A DNA stretch of 64,000 bases from Mesonia maritima (GTDB taxonomy: Bacteria; Bacteroidota; Bacteroidia; Flavobacteriales; Flavobacteriaceae), in assembly GCF_042433895.1 (NCBI RefSeq), contig NZ_JBHLUA010000003.1:186001-250000 (forward strand). Direction: 5' to 3'. Shown here piece after piece: positions 17,073-26,542 of the stretch (positions within the stretch are counted from its first letter, which is position 1; the number at the start of each line of letters is the position of its first letter). Under the pieces are notes generated by a model, which was given only the letters and a program-made list of their open reading frames with translations, did no database searches and was not told the origin of the DNA. Both the position numbers and the translations under genes were made by a program.

Positions 17073-18785
17073 AACAAAATTAAACGATTGAAAAACCTCC
17101 AAGTCTATATATTTTTCGCTTTCACTTTTTTTGCTTTACAACTACAAGCGCAAAAAAAAATTGATTACGATAGTGAACGAACCATTAAAAATGAAGAAAA
17201 ATATCCCGGCGCACTTATTTTCAGTAAAGTAAATAAGCAAGTTTATTTTACACACGAAGGAATTGAAGTTTGGTGCGACCAAGCTATTTTTTATCAAAAA
17301 GACGATTTCTTTAAAGCCTTCGGAAATGTAAGAATGCAACAAGGCGACACCGTAACCTTAACCAGCAAATACGCCGAATATGATGGAAATACGCAATTTG
17401 CTTTCGCCAGTAATAATGTAAAATTATCAACTCCATCCAACACTTTAACGACCGATACGTTATTTTTCGACCGAAAAAAACAGGAATCGTTTTACCGTAG
17501 CGGCGGAACTGTAAAAGATACCGCGAGTACCATTAAAAGTGTAATTGGCAGGTATTTTATGCAAGATGAAAAATATTCGTTTGTGAACGATGTGGTGGTC
17601 ACCAACAAAGATTACATCATTAATTCGCAACAATTAGATTTTTATACCAATACTGGTCACGCGTATTTATACGGACCTTCAACGATTACCAGCGAAAACA
17701 GTAAAGTCTATTGCGAACGTGGTTTTTACGATACCCGAAATGATAAAGGATATTTTGTTAAAAATTCTACGGTATATTATGAGAATCGAAAACTGGAAGG
17801 CGATAGTATATTTTTCGATCAAACAAACAGTTTCGCTTCTGCAACCAATAATATTAAAGTTACCGATACAGCGAATAGTTCTGTTGTAAAAGGTCATTAT
17901 GCTGAAGTTTTTAGAGCTAAAGATTCTGTTTTTATCACGAAACGCGCCGTCGCGTCTATGAAACAAGAACAAGATTCTATTCACATTCATAGCGATACGT
18001 TAATGATTACTGGAAAAACAAAGAAACGAGTTATTCGAGGTTTTTATGATACCAGAATATACAAAACCAATATGAGCGGAAAATGCGATTCTATTCATAT
18101 TGACGAACCAAGCGGATTAACTCAAATGTTAGGAAAACCAGTAGTTTGGTCAGGAAATAACCAACTTACCGGCGATACCATTCATTTATTAAATGATACC
18201 ATAACCGACAAATTAGATAGCCTGAAAGTTTTTTACGATGCCTTTATGATTCAAAAAGACAGCATTAAAGGTTTTAATCAAGTGAAAGGAAAAGAAATGT
18301 ACGGATTATTTAATGAAGAAAATGAGCTTTCTGAAGCCAACTTCATTAAAAATACTGAAACCATTTATTATTCAAGAGATGAAGAAAAAAATCTAATCGG
18401 TATTGACAAAATGCTTTCCTCAAGTATAAAAATTCTTTTTGAAGACCGAGCGGTTACCAACATCTATTATTACAATAATCCTGAAGGTGATATGATGTTA
18501 CCTGAAAATTTTCCTGAAAATGCTCGAAAATTAAGAGGTTTTAATTGGCGAGGTGACGAACAACTCACTAAAAAATCAGATTTATTTTTAAATGAACCCC
18601 CATTAAAACTTCCAAAAATTAAAGGAATTCCGTTACCCGAAGAAGAAGATACTTTTTTTGATGAAAAGAAAGAAGGCGACGATCCGCTGCTGAATGAAAA
18701 ATCGAGATTAACACCCGAAAAGCTTCAGCATCAATCCAAAGAAAATGAAGAAGAAAAAACTACGCTTCAATTAAAAAATAAGTAA
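17070..18785 (+). CDS. OstA/LptA-like periplasmic LPS-transport protein
   Basis: A 571-residue exported protein of the OstA-like family, which contains LptA and the N-terminus of LptD and forms the periplasmic bridge carrying lipopolysaccharide to the outer membrane. The signal peptide runs about residues 7-27 (VYIFFAFTFFALQLQAQ). Then come tandem beta-jellyroll repeats such as GIEVWCDQAIFY, KAFGNVRMQQGDTVTLTSKYAEY and FYDTRNDKGYFV, to about residue 500. The tail (from about 505) is acidic, lysine-rich and probably disordered. The start is TTG at 17070 or, given the promoter, TTG at 17088. The aminotransferase gene follows 8 bases later. LptB lies elsewhere in this window (61951). Confidence 0.85.
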   Translation: MNKIKRLKNLQVYIFFAFTFFALQLQAQKKIDYDSERTIKNEEKYPGALIFSKVNKQVYFTHEGIEVWCDQAIFYQKDDFFKAFGNVRMQQGDTVTLTSKYAEYDGNTQFAFASNNVKLSTPSNTLTTDTLFFDRKKQESFYRSGGTVKDTASTIKSVIGRYFMQDEKYSFVNDVVVTNKDYIINSQQLDFYTNTGHAYLYGPSTITSENSKVYCERGFYDTRNDKGYFVKNSTVYYENRKLEGDSIFFDQTNSFASATNNIKVTDTANSSVVKGHYAEVFRAKDSVFITKRAVASMKQEQDSIHIHSDTLMITGKTKKRVIRGFYDTRIYKTNMSGKCDSIHIDEPSGLTQMLGKPVVWSGNNQLTGDTIHLLNDTITDKLDSLKVFYDAFMIQKDSIKGFNQVKGKEMYGLFNEENELSEANFIKNTETIYYSRDEEKNLIGIDKMLSSSIKILFEDRAVTNIYYYNNPEGDMMLPENFPENARKLRGFNWRGDEQLTKKSDLFLNEPPLKLPKIKGIPLPEEEDTFFDEKKEGDDPLLNEKSRLTPEKLQHQSKENEEEKTTLQLKNK

Positions 18786-18793
18786 TTATCCTG

Positions 18794-19972
18794 TTGAAAA
18801 AAGAGTTTCTAACATATCAAGCACAAACTACGCCACATCCACTCGGTCTAGAAATCGAATCGGCTGAAGGAAGTTATATTTACAGTACCGATAAAAAAGC
18901 ATATTTAGATTTTGTAGCCGGCGTTTCTGCCTGTAGTTTAGGACATCGGCATCCTAAAGTTATTGCGGCCATTCAAACGCAATTAGAAAAATATTTACAC
19001 GTGATGGTTTATGGCGAATATGCTCAAAAACCAGCGGTAGAATTTTCACAATTAATTGCAAAACATAGTGAAATTGCCTCAGCAAAAACCTATTTAGTTA
19101 ACAGCGGAACCGAAGCAATAGAAGGAGCTTTAAAATTGGCACGTCGTTACACAGGAAGAACACAAATTTTAGCCGCAAAAAATGCTTACCACGGTAATAC
19201 AATGGGTTCGTTAAGTTTAATGAGTTTTGAAGAACGCAAAAAACCATTTTTACCGTTATTGCCTGAAATAGATTTTATAAACTTTAATAACGAAGAAAAT
19301 CTTCAGCAAATTACTGAAAAAACTGCTGCGGTGGTTTTGGAAACTATTCAAGGTGGCGCAGGATTTATTTTACCCACTTCAAATTATTTAGAAAAGGTAA
19401 AAAATCGCTGTAAAGAAGTTGGCGCGTTACTTATTTTAGATGAAATTCAACCGGGGTTTGGGCGAACCGGAAAACTTTTTGCCTATCAACATTATAATAT
19501 TGTTCCCGATATTTTGGTAATTGGTAAAGGAATGGCTGGCGGTTTACCGGCTGGTGCTTTTATTGCTTCCGCAGAAATTATGGATACGTTAAGCGACAAT
19601 CCTAAAATGGGACACATTACTACGTTTGGCGGAAACGCGGTAATTTCCGCGGCGGCTTTAGCGACTTTAAAAGAAATTACCACTTCCGATTTAATGGCTA
19701 AGACCATTGAAAAGGAAAATTTTGTAAGAAAAAGGCTTGTTCATCGTCATATTAAAGAGATTAGAGGAAAAGGTCTTATGCTGGCGCTCATCGTTTCTTC
19801 AGAAGAAATTGCGAACGAATTAATTTTAAAAGCACAAGAAGAAGGCCTCATTTTGTTTTGGTTGTTGTTCGAAAAAAAAGCTGTAAGAATAACACCACCG
19901 CTAACCATCTCTGAAAATGAATTGGAAGAAGGGATTAAAATAATTTTGAAAATTTTAGATTCTATTGATTAA
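18794..19972 (+). CDS. Class III (acetylornithine-type) aminotransferase
   Basis: A 392-residue PLP enzyme of fold type I. Visible motifs are the amide-binding VNSGTEAIEGALKLARRYTG, the aspartate contacting the PLP nitrogen in LLILDEIQPGFGRTGKLFA, and the Schiff-base lysine in VIGKGMAGGLPAG. The nearest characterised relatives are acetylornithine, ornithine and 4-aminobutyrate aminotransferases. The substrate is uncertain, and no arginine-synthesis genes are nearby. The start is TTG at 18794, 8 bases after the OstA-like stop, so the two are probably co-transcribed. Confidence 0.87.
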   Translation: MKKEFLTYQAQTTPHPLGLEIESAEGSYIYSTDKKAYLDFVAGVSACSLGHRHPKVIAAIQTQLEKYLHVMVYGEYAQKPAVEFSQLIAKHSEIASAKTYLVNSGTEAIEGALKLARRYTGRTQILAAKNAYHGNTMGSLSLMSFEERKKPFLPLLPEIDFINFNNEENLQQITEKTAAVVLETIQGGAGFILPTSNYLEKVKNRCKEVGALLILDEIQPGFGRTGKLFAYQHYNIVPDILVIGKGMAGGLPAGAFIASAEIMDTLSDNPKMGHITTFGGNAVISAAALATLKEITTSDLMAKTIEKENFVRKRLVHRHIKEIRGKGLMLALIVSSEEIANELILKAQEEGLILFWLLFEKKAVRITPPLTISENELEEGIKIILKILDSID

Positions 19973-20167
19973 TTTATGCCGGGGGAAAATCTTAAAAATT
20001 TATAGAATTCATTTCTATTTTTTACAGAAATTTCCTAATATTTTAATCTCGATTATCGAATAAAATTACCTGTTAATTACTTTGTTAACAACAAAAAATC
20101 GATTTTAGAATATTATTGCAATGGGTTACCTAACTTTAATATTGTAGAAATCAGTAAAATTTCGTGT

Positions 20168-21562
20168 ATGCATTTAAGTCAAAACGAAGAACACAATTTC
20201 TCTCTTACGAAATTTGAGTCGATGTTAAAAACGAATGATATTTTGTTTTTCGATTCAAATGAATTTGAAGTAATCATATATCATTATTTAGAAAATGGAA
20301 AATTTGCTCTCGCCAAAAAAGCTGTAAAGCTTGGTTTAGAGCAACATCCGCACGCTACAAATCTTCAATTATTTAAAGTTGAAATTCTAATTTTTGAAGA
20401 TAAATTAAAAGAAGCCGATGAAATTCTAAATAATTTACACGAAATTGAGCCTTCTAACGAAGAAATTTACATTCAAAAAGCAAATATTTTTTCAAAACGC
20501 GATGCGCATCAACAAGCCATAAATATGTTGGAAACCGCGTTAGATATTTCTGCCGATGAAGCCGAAATTCACGCGCTTATCGCCATGGAATATATGTTTT
20601 TAGAAGATTACAAAAACGCTAAATTAAACTTCATGAAATGTCTAGAATTAGACAATGAAGATTATGCGGCACTTTACAACATAATTTACTGTTTCGACTT
20701 TTTAGAACAACAACGAGAAGCGATTGATTATTTAAATATGTATTTAGATAAAAATCCTTATTCTGAAGTAGCTTGGCATCAAGTCGGAAAGCAATATTTC
20801 GATTTAAAAGATTACGATCGTGCTTTAACAGCCTTCGATTTCGCAATTATTTCTGATGATACATTTATTGGTGCTTACATGGAAAAAGGAAAAGTGCTCG
20901 AAAAAATGAAGCGTTTTAATGAAGCAATCGAAAATTACCACATCACTCTAAAATTAGACGATCCTACAGCGTTTGCATATTTACGAATCGGAAAATGTTA
21001 CGAAAAAATAAAAGATCAAGATCTAGCTTTGCAATACTATACGAAAGCGGTAAATGAAGATCCGTTACTCGATAAAGCTTGGCTTGCCATTACCGATTTT
21101 CATTTTAAAAAACTCGATTATCAAAAAGCGCTTTATTACATCAATAAAGCTATTGCGATTGATGAAGAAAACGTATTGTATTGGAAACGATATGCAAAAA
21201 TAAATAATCGTCTTAATTTTTATGAAGAGGCCGAAAAAGGCTATAAAAAAAGTCTTGAATTAGGAAACTACGAACTCGAAACTTGGATCACGCGTTGCGA
21301 TTTACTTATTAATTTAGGTGAATATGAAACCGCGGTAAAAGTTTTATTTCAAGCTGCTGAATTTTATCCTGAAATTGCCGAAATTGAATTCAGGTTAGCC
21401 GGACTTTATTTCACCTTAAATGAAGGAACAAAAGGATATTACCATTTAAAAAACGCTTTATCATTAGATGCTGAATATGCTATTGTAATGGAAGAATTAT
21501 TTCCAATAATTTTCAACAGAGAAAGCGTAAAAACTATTATTGAAGAATATCAAAATAAATAA
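20168..21562 (+). CDS. Tetratricopeptide-repeat protein
   Basis: A 464-residue protein made almost wholly of TPR helix pairs (about 11-12), such as EEIYIQKANIFSKRDAHQQA, AALYNIIYCFDFLEQQREA and LAWLAITDF-like units. No signal peptide is seen, so it is presumably cytoplasmic and a scaffold for protein contacts. It is a well-known neighbour of the OstA-aminotransferase pair in the family as I recall, but its role is not established. The 195-base gap upstream is AT-rich with a GTTAA/TTAAC dyad near 20070-20087. Confidence 0.75.
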   Translation: MHLSQNEEHNFSLTKFESMLKTNDILFFDSNEFEVIIYHYLENGKFALAKKAVKLGLEQHPHATNLQLFKVEILIFEDKLKEADEILNNLHEIEPSNEEIYIQKANIFSKRDAHQQAINMLETALDISADEAEIHALIAMEYMFLEDYKNAKLNFMKCLELDNEDYAALYNIIYCFDFLEQQREAIDYLNMYLDKNPYSEVAWHQVGKQYFDLKDYDRALTAFDFAIISDDTFIGAYMEKGKVLEKMKRFNEAIENYHITLKLDDPTAFAYLRIGKCYEKIKDQDLALQYYTKAVNEDPLLDKAWLAITDFHFKKLDYQKALYYINKAIAIDEENVLYWKRYAKINNRLNFYEEAEKGYKKSLELGNYELETWITRCDLLINLGEYETAVKVLFQAAEFYPEIAEIEFRLAGLYFTLNEGTKGYYHLKNALSLDAEYAIVMEELFPIIFNRESVKTIIEEYQNK

Positions 21563-21700
21563 TAGTTGCTTTTTTAAGTTATACTTTTTGAAATTTTCAT
21601 TTTTCAAGCAATTGAATCTCGAGTATTTAGTTTAAATTTAAGCAAACTAAAAACTTCAACTGTATAGAATTTATTACTTTTATCGCTTCACTTACAAACT

Positions 21701-22648
21701 ATGCAAGAAAGAAGTTTTAAAGATTACTTTATTGTTTCATTAAAGGGAATTGCAATGGGTGCGGCAGATACGGTTCCCGGCGTTTCGGGCGGAACAATCG
21801 CTTTTATTTCAGGAATTTACGAAGAATTAATTACCAGTATAAGCAATGTAAATTTATCACTTTTAAAAACGTGGAAAAACCACGGTTTTAAAGAAATGTG
21901 GAAAAGCTTTAACGGTAATTTTGTTCTGGCCTTACTTAGCGGAATTTTAATTAGCGTATTTACGTTAATGCGTTTGGCAAATTACCTGTTAGAACATCAT
22001 CCTATTTTAATTTGGTCGTTTTTCTTTGGTTTGGTAATTGCCAGTATTTGGTACGTTGGCAGACAAATTGAACAATGGAATATAAAATCTGTCGCGGCTT
22101 TAATTATTGGCGCGGTTGCAGCATATTACGTAACTACAATTCCTGTAGCTTCTTCAGATAATAGCTTAATTTATTTGTTTTTCTCTGGTTCTTTAGCCGT
22201 TTGCGCTATGATTTTACCCGGAATTTCAGGTGCTTTTATTTTAGTTTTACTAGGCGCTTATCAAGAAATTACGCAAGCAGTTCACGATTTCAATTTTAAA
22301 AAAATTGGCCTTGTCGGTTTAGGAGCAATTTGTGGTCTTTTAGCATTTTCTAAACTTTTAAAATGGTTATTTACCTATTATAAAACAATTACGTTGGCGG
22401 TTCTTACCGGTTTTATCGCCGGTTCTTTAAATAAAATTTGGCCGTGGAAAGAAGTTTTAGAAAGTATAACCTTAGACGATAAAGAAATTGTAACGAAAGA
22501 ACAGTCGGTTTTACCTTGGAATTATAACGAAGATCCGCAATTATGGTTTGCGATAATTTTAATGCTTGCCGGTTTCTTTTTAATCCTTATTTTAGAGAAA
22601 TTAGCTGAAAAGAAGCCAGAAACAAATGCAGCAAACACGGACGTTTAA
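21701..22648 (+). CDS. DUF368 membrane protein, polyprenyl-phosphate translocase (PopT type), copy 1
   Basis: A 315-residue multi-span membrane protein. DUF368 proteins have been identified as transporters that recycle undecaprenyl phosphate, the lipid carrier for wall and surface glycans, across the inner membrane. The diagnostic loop GIAMGAADTVPGVSGGTIAF lies at residues 15-34, and a related re-entrant motif MILPGISGAFILVLLGAY is in the second half, the inverted-repeat layout of the family. About eight hydrophobic segments are visible. The end overlaps the start of the second DUF368 gene by 23 bases, so the two are translationally coupled. Confidence 0.87.
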   Translation: MQERSFKDYFIVSLKGIAMGAADTVPGVSGGTIAFISGIYEELITSISNVNLSLLKTWKNHGFKEMWKSFNGNFVLALLSGILISVFTLMRLANYLLEHHPILIWSFFFGLVIASIWYVGRQIEQWNIKSVAALIIGAVAAYYVTTIPVASSDNSLIYLFFSGSLAVCAMILPGISGAFILVLLGAYQEITQAVHDFNFKKIGLVGLGAICGLLAFSKLLKWLFTYYKTITLAVLTGFIAGSLNKIWPWKEVLESITLDDKEIVTKEQSVLPWNYNEDPQLWFAIILMLAGFFLILILEKLAEKKPETNAANTDV

Positions 22649-23648
22649 AGATAAATTTTTTCTTGTACTAAAAGGCTTAGCAATGGGAGCCGCCAATAAA
22701 GTTCCCGGCGTTTCCGGTGGCGTGGTTGCTTTTGTGGTCGGTTTTTACGAAGAATTTATTTATTCGCTTCAAAAAGTAAACGGAAAAGCATTTTTCTTAT
22801 TACTAAAAGGAAGATGGCATAGTTTGTACCGCTACATCAATGGAAAATTTTTAGGGCTACTAATGCTCGGAATGATCATTAGTTATTTTAGTGTTTCTAA
22901 AATTTTAGACTTTTTAATCGAACATTACGAACTTTATGTTTGGGCGACTTTCTTCGGAATGATTATCGGCTCTATTTATTATATCGGGAAAGATTTCAGG
23001 CTAAAATCGGTAAAAAATCTAATTTTTATTTTTATAGGAATTGTAGCTGGTGTCGGTATAAGTTTACTCGAACCCGCTACCGAAAACGACAATCTTTGGT
23101 TTGTCTTTTTCTGTGGAATTATTGGTGTTTCTGGAATGACACTTCCGGGACTTTCCGGTTCGTTTATTCTTATTTTAATCGGAAATTATGTATTACTTTT
23201 AGTCGATTCTGTTAACGCTTTATTTGATACGATAACCGATCTTGTAAAATTAGATTTTTCGTTTACTGAAAATTCAGAACGTATACGTTTGTTGCAAGTT
23301 TTAAGTTCATTTACCGCGGGTTCGGTAGTTGGTTTAGTAACTTTATCGCATCTGTTGGGTTATGTTTTAAAGCATTATAAAAATACAACCTACGCTGTAA
23401 TTATTGGTTTTATTACCGGATCTTTGGGTGTAGTTTGGCCGTGGAAAGAAAAAATTTTTAAGAAAAATATTTCTGGTGAAATCTTAAGAGATGCTAACGG
23501 AAATGCAGTATTGGATAATTATGACCGATATATTCCAACTATTCAAGATTCAAGCACTTGGATTGCCATTTTTTTTATTATAATAGGAATTCTAATAGTA
23601 ATTGGTTTAGAACGCTACGGAAATAAAAATTCAACTTCTCATGAATAA
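22626..23648 (+). CDS. DUF368 membrane protein, polyprenyl-phosphate translocase (PopT type), copy 2
   Basis: A 340-residue paralogue of the upstream gene with the same paired motifs: GLAMGAANKVPGVSGGVVAF near the start and MTLPGLSGSFILILIGNY in the second half. The two copies differ clearly in sequence, so the duplication is old. They may work as a heterodimer or on different lipid carriers. The ATG lies inside the first copy, and the gene overlaps aroE by 8 bases (ATGAATAA). Function is assigned by family knowledge, not by anything specific here. Confidence 0.87.
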   Translation: MQQTRTFKDKFFLVLKGLAMGAANKVPGVSGGVVAFVVGFYEEFIYSLQKVNGKAFFLLLKGRWHSLYRYINGKFLGLLMLGMIISYFSVSKILDFLIEHYELYVWATFFGMIIGSIYYIGKDFRLKSVKNLIFIFIGIVAGVGISLLEPATENDNLWFVFFCGIIGVSGMTLPGLSGSFILILIGNYVLLLVDSVNALFDTITDLVKLDFSFTENSERIRLLQVLSSFTAGSVVGLVTLSHLLGYVLKHYKNTTYAVIIGFITGSLGVVWPWKEKIFKKNISGEILRDANGNAVLDNYDRYIPTIQDSSTWIAIFFIIIGILIVIGLERYGNKNSTSHE

Positions 23649-24369
23649 ATTTGGTTTAATAGGTAAGAACATTTCATATTCCTTCTCCAAGAATTATTTC
23701 GAGAAAAAATTTGCAGCTCAAAACATCGATGCCACTTATCAAAATTTTGATATCGATACGATTGAAGAGCTAAAAAAAATCACCAAAAAAGAAAAATTAA
23801 AAGGCTTAAACGTCACCATTCCTTATAAAGAAGCGGTACTCCCCTACCTCGATTCTATAGATGGAGAAGCCTATAAAATTGGAGCGGTAAATACCATAAA
23901 AATTGAAGGTCAAAAATTAATTGGCTACAATACCGATTGTTTAGGTTTTATGAAATCTTTATTTCCACTGCTGGAAAAACAACACACGCAAGCCCTCGTT
24001 TTAGGAACAGGCGGCGCTTCTAAAGCTGTTACGCACGCGTTAAACTCATTGGGAATAGAATTTCAGCAAGTTTCACGAAACTCAAAAAACAATCAGCTTT
24101 CTTATAAAAACTTAACGGAAGAAATCATTCAAAACCATCCGTTAATTATAAATTGTACGCCGTTAGGAACTTCACCCAATATAAATGATGCGCCGGCAAT
24201 TCCGTATAAATATTTAAATAATCGTCATCTTTTGTACGATTTAGTTTACAATCCGCCACTTACCACATTTTTAGCAAACGGAAAAAAACAAGGAAGTAAA
24301 ATTTCTAATGGACAAAAAATGCTGGAATATCAAGCCGAACAAGCCTGGAATATTTGGAATGAACGCTAA
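23641..24369 (+). CDS. aroE: Shikimate dehydrogenase
   Basis: A 242-residue NADPH-dependent enzyme that reduces 3-dehydroshikimate. It is at the short end for the family, as is common in Bacteroidota. Motifs in order are FGLIGKNISYSFSKNYF (substrate Ser pair), LNVTIPYKE (catalytic Lys), GAVNTIK, YNTDCLGF (catalytic Asp), VLGTGGASKAVTHAL (nucleotide loop) and NCTPLGTSPN. The gene overlaps the second DUF368 copy by 8 bases, so it is last in that operon. AroK is elsewhere in the window (36478). Confidence 0.95.
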   Translation: MNKFGLIGKNISYSFSKNYFEKKFAAQNIDATYQNFDIDTIEELKKITKKEKLKGLNVTIPYKEAVLPYLDSIDGEAYKIGAVNTIKIEGQKLIGYNTDCLGFMKSLFPLLEKQHTQALVLGTGGASKAVTHALNSLGIEFQQVSRNSKNNQLSYKNLTEEIIQNHPLIINCTPLGTSPNINDAPAIPYKYLNNRHLLYDLVYNPPLTTFLANGKKQGSKISNGQKMLEYQAEQAWNIWNER

Positions 24370-24403
24370 AATGTAGCTTTACAAAAGCATTTCTTACTTT
24401 TTT

Positions 24404-24434
24404 TTGCAGAGTATAACGGGAGTTACTATCTTTC
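24404..24434 (+). promoter_or_regulatory. Promoter candidate of the DUF349 gene
   Basis: TTG (24404-24406), 20 bases, then TATCTTTC (24427-24434), which matches TAnnTTTG except for the last base. It lies 37 bases upstream of the ATG at 24471. Confidence 0.4.
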
Positions 24435-24470
24435 AAGTCTATAATTAATTGAACCTAAACATTGAAAGAT

Positions 24471-26513
24471 ATGTCTGAAGAGCAAAAAAATCCGGAAAGC
24501 GAAGAAGCAAAAAAAGCACAAGAAGAACAGCAAAAAACTTCTGAAGATCAAAATTCAACTGAAGAAAAACCTTCTCCTGAAAAAATTTCTGAAGAAGAAA
24601 ACCTACCTTCTAATACAGAACAAGCGGTAGTTGAAGAAGTTTCAGAAAATACAGAAGAAAATTCAGATAAAACTGAAGAAACTCCTGTAAAAGCTGAAGA
24701 AAATGAAGATTCTTCAAAAGACAAAGATGTCCATGAAGAAATGGACGATTCGCTTGCTGAAGATAGTGAAGATGAAGAAAACGGAAAACGCCACGACATA
24801 GAAATGAAAGATTACCACGCCATGAATATGGGCGAATTGGTAAGCGAACTTTCACGCCTGGTAAAAAATGAAAAAATTCAAGCCATTCGCGAACACGTTC
24901 AAGAAATAAAAACGGAATTCGATGCGAAGTTTGAAGAAGAAATGGAACAGAAAAAAGAAGATTTTCTGGAAGAAGGTGGAAACATTATCGATTTTCACTA
25001 CTCGAGTCCCGTAAAAAAAGAATTCAATACCGTTTATTTCGATTATAAAGAAAAACGAAATAAATATTACCAAGAGCTTAAACAAAACCTCAACGAAAAT
25101 TTAAAACAACGCCTAGGAATAATTGAAGAATTAAAAGGAATGATTGGCGTCGGCGCAGATATGAACAGCAATTTTCAGCAATTTAAAGAATTACAAGATC
25201 GCTGGAAAAAAGCTGGACCCGTTCCGCGTGAAGAGTACAAAGATATTTGGCGAACTTACCATCATCACGTAGAACATTTTTACGATTTTCTTCATCTCGA
25301 TCGCGAGTTTAGAGATATGGATTTTAAGCATAATCTTGAACAAAAATTAAAGATTATCGCTCGTGCAGAAGAGCTTGCCCAAGAAAAAAACATTAATCGA
25401 GCATTTAGAGAATTACAAATGCTTCACAAAATGTGGAAAGAAGATCTCGGACCCGTTGCCAAAGAATACCGGGAAGATATTTGGGATAAATTTAGTGAAG
25501 CTACCAAACAAATTCACGAAAATAGACAAGCGCATTTTGCTGAACTCGATAAAGAAAAAGAAAAAAATCTTGAGGTAAAACAAGACATTATTAAAAATAT
25601 TGAAGAAATCGCCGAGCAAGATATTAACGCTCACAATCAAGCGCAGCAAAATATTAAAAAAATTGAAAATCTTCGAGAATCATTTTTTAAAGCGGGAAAA
25701 GTGCCGCGTAATGTAAATGAAGAAACGTGGTCTGCATTTAAAGAAGCGGTTAGAAAATTCAACAGAAAGAAAAACGCTTTTTATAAAAACCTTAAAAAAG
25801 ACCAATACGAAAATTTAGAGAAGAAATTAGCGCTTGTCGAAATTGCTGAAAAACATCAAGATAGTGAGGATTACAAAGAAGTGACTCCAATCATGAAAAA
25901 AATTCAGGACGATTGGAAAAAAATTGGTCACGTTCCTCGAAAAGACAGCGATAAAATTTGGAAACGCTTTAAAAAAGCTTGCAACCATTATTTCGATAAA
26001 ATGCACGCTTCGCGGAAAGAAGAAAATAAGGAAGAATTGGAAGCTTTTGATAATAAAAAAGAATTATTAGAAGAAACTAAAAATTTAGAATTATCGGGCG
26101 AGCACAAAAAAGACCTTTCTACCATTAAAGAGCAAATTGCAAAATGGAAAGAACTTGGTCGCGTACCCTATAATAAACGCTATATCGAAGGAAAATTCAA
26201 CAAAGCGCTCGATCATCTTTTCAGTCAATTAGATGTTGATAAAAAGCAGGCTGAAATGATGAAATATGAAAATAGAATTCAAGCCTTAGATGAAGCCGAC
26301 GATGATCGAAAAATTGAAAAAGAAGAATTTTTCTTACGGAAAAAAATTACCGAAACCAAAGCTGAAATCAATCAGTTAGAAAATAATATGCAATTTTTCT
26401 CGAATGCAGACGAAAGCAATCCGTTGGTAAAAGAGGTTATTAATAACATAAAACGCCACAAAGAACAATTAGCTACGTGGAAAGAGAAACTTAAAAAAGT
26501 AAGATCTCTATAA
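24471..26513 (+). CDS. DUF349 helical repeat protein
   Basis: About 680 residues from the ATG at 24471. A TTG nine bases earlier is the alternative, but the promoter spacing and MSEEQKN start favour the ATG. Residues 1-110 are very acidic, low-complexity and probably disordered. The rest consists of about five DUF349 units, each a helical hairpin with the marker W-K-x-x-G-x-V-P-R: RWKKAGPVPREEYKDIWR, MWKEDLGPVAKEYREDIWD, FFKAGKVPRNVNEETWSAF, DWKKIGHVPRKDSDKIWKRF and KWKELGRVPYNKRYIEGKF. The family is widespread but uncharacterised; a scaffolding or RNA-related role is speculation. No signal peptide. Confidence 0.85.
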   Translation: MSEEQKNPESEEAKKAQEEQQKTSEDQNSTEEKPSPEKISEEENLPSNTEQAVVEEVSENTEENSDKTEETPVKAEENEDSSKDKDVHEEMDDSLAEDSEDEENGKRHDIEMKDYHAMNMGELVSELSRLVKNEKIQAIREHVQEIKTEFDAKFEEEMEQKKEDFLEEGGNIIDFHYSSPVKKEFNTVYFDYKEKRNKYYQELKQNLNENLKQRLGIIEELKGMIGVGADMNSNFQQFKELQDRWKKAGPVPREEYKDIWRTYHHHVEHFYDFLHLDREFRDMDFKHNLEQKLKIIARAEELAQEKNINRAFRELQMLHKMWKEDLGPVAKEYREDIWDKFSEATKQIHENRQAHFAELDKEKEKNLEVKQDIIKNIEEIAEQDINAHNQAQQNIKKIENLRESFFKAGKVPRNVNEETWSAFKEAVRKFNRKKNAFYKNLKKDQYENLEKKLALVEIAEKHQDSEDYKEVTPIMKKIQDDWKKIGHVPRKDSDKIWKRFKKACNHYFDKMHASRKEENKEELEAFDNKKELLEETKNLELSGEHKKDLSTIKEQIAKWKELGRVPYNKRYIEGKFNKALDHLFSQLDVDKKQAEMMKYENRIQALDEADDDRKIEKEEFFLRKKITETKAEINQLENNMQFFSNADESNPLVKEVINNIKRHKEQLATWKEKLKKVRSL

Positions 26514-26542
26514 GTTTTTAAAGATTCAACCTCAATAAATTT

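Noticed and set aside
24462..24470. TTG start for the DUF349 protein
   Set aside because: An ATG nine bases later gives a natural start; the upstream codon adds only three residues.
24548..24855. Serine- and leucine-rich open frames opposite the acidic DUF349 N-terminus
   Set aside because: They are antisense shadows of a low-complexity GAA-rich coding region.
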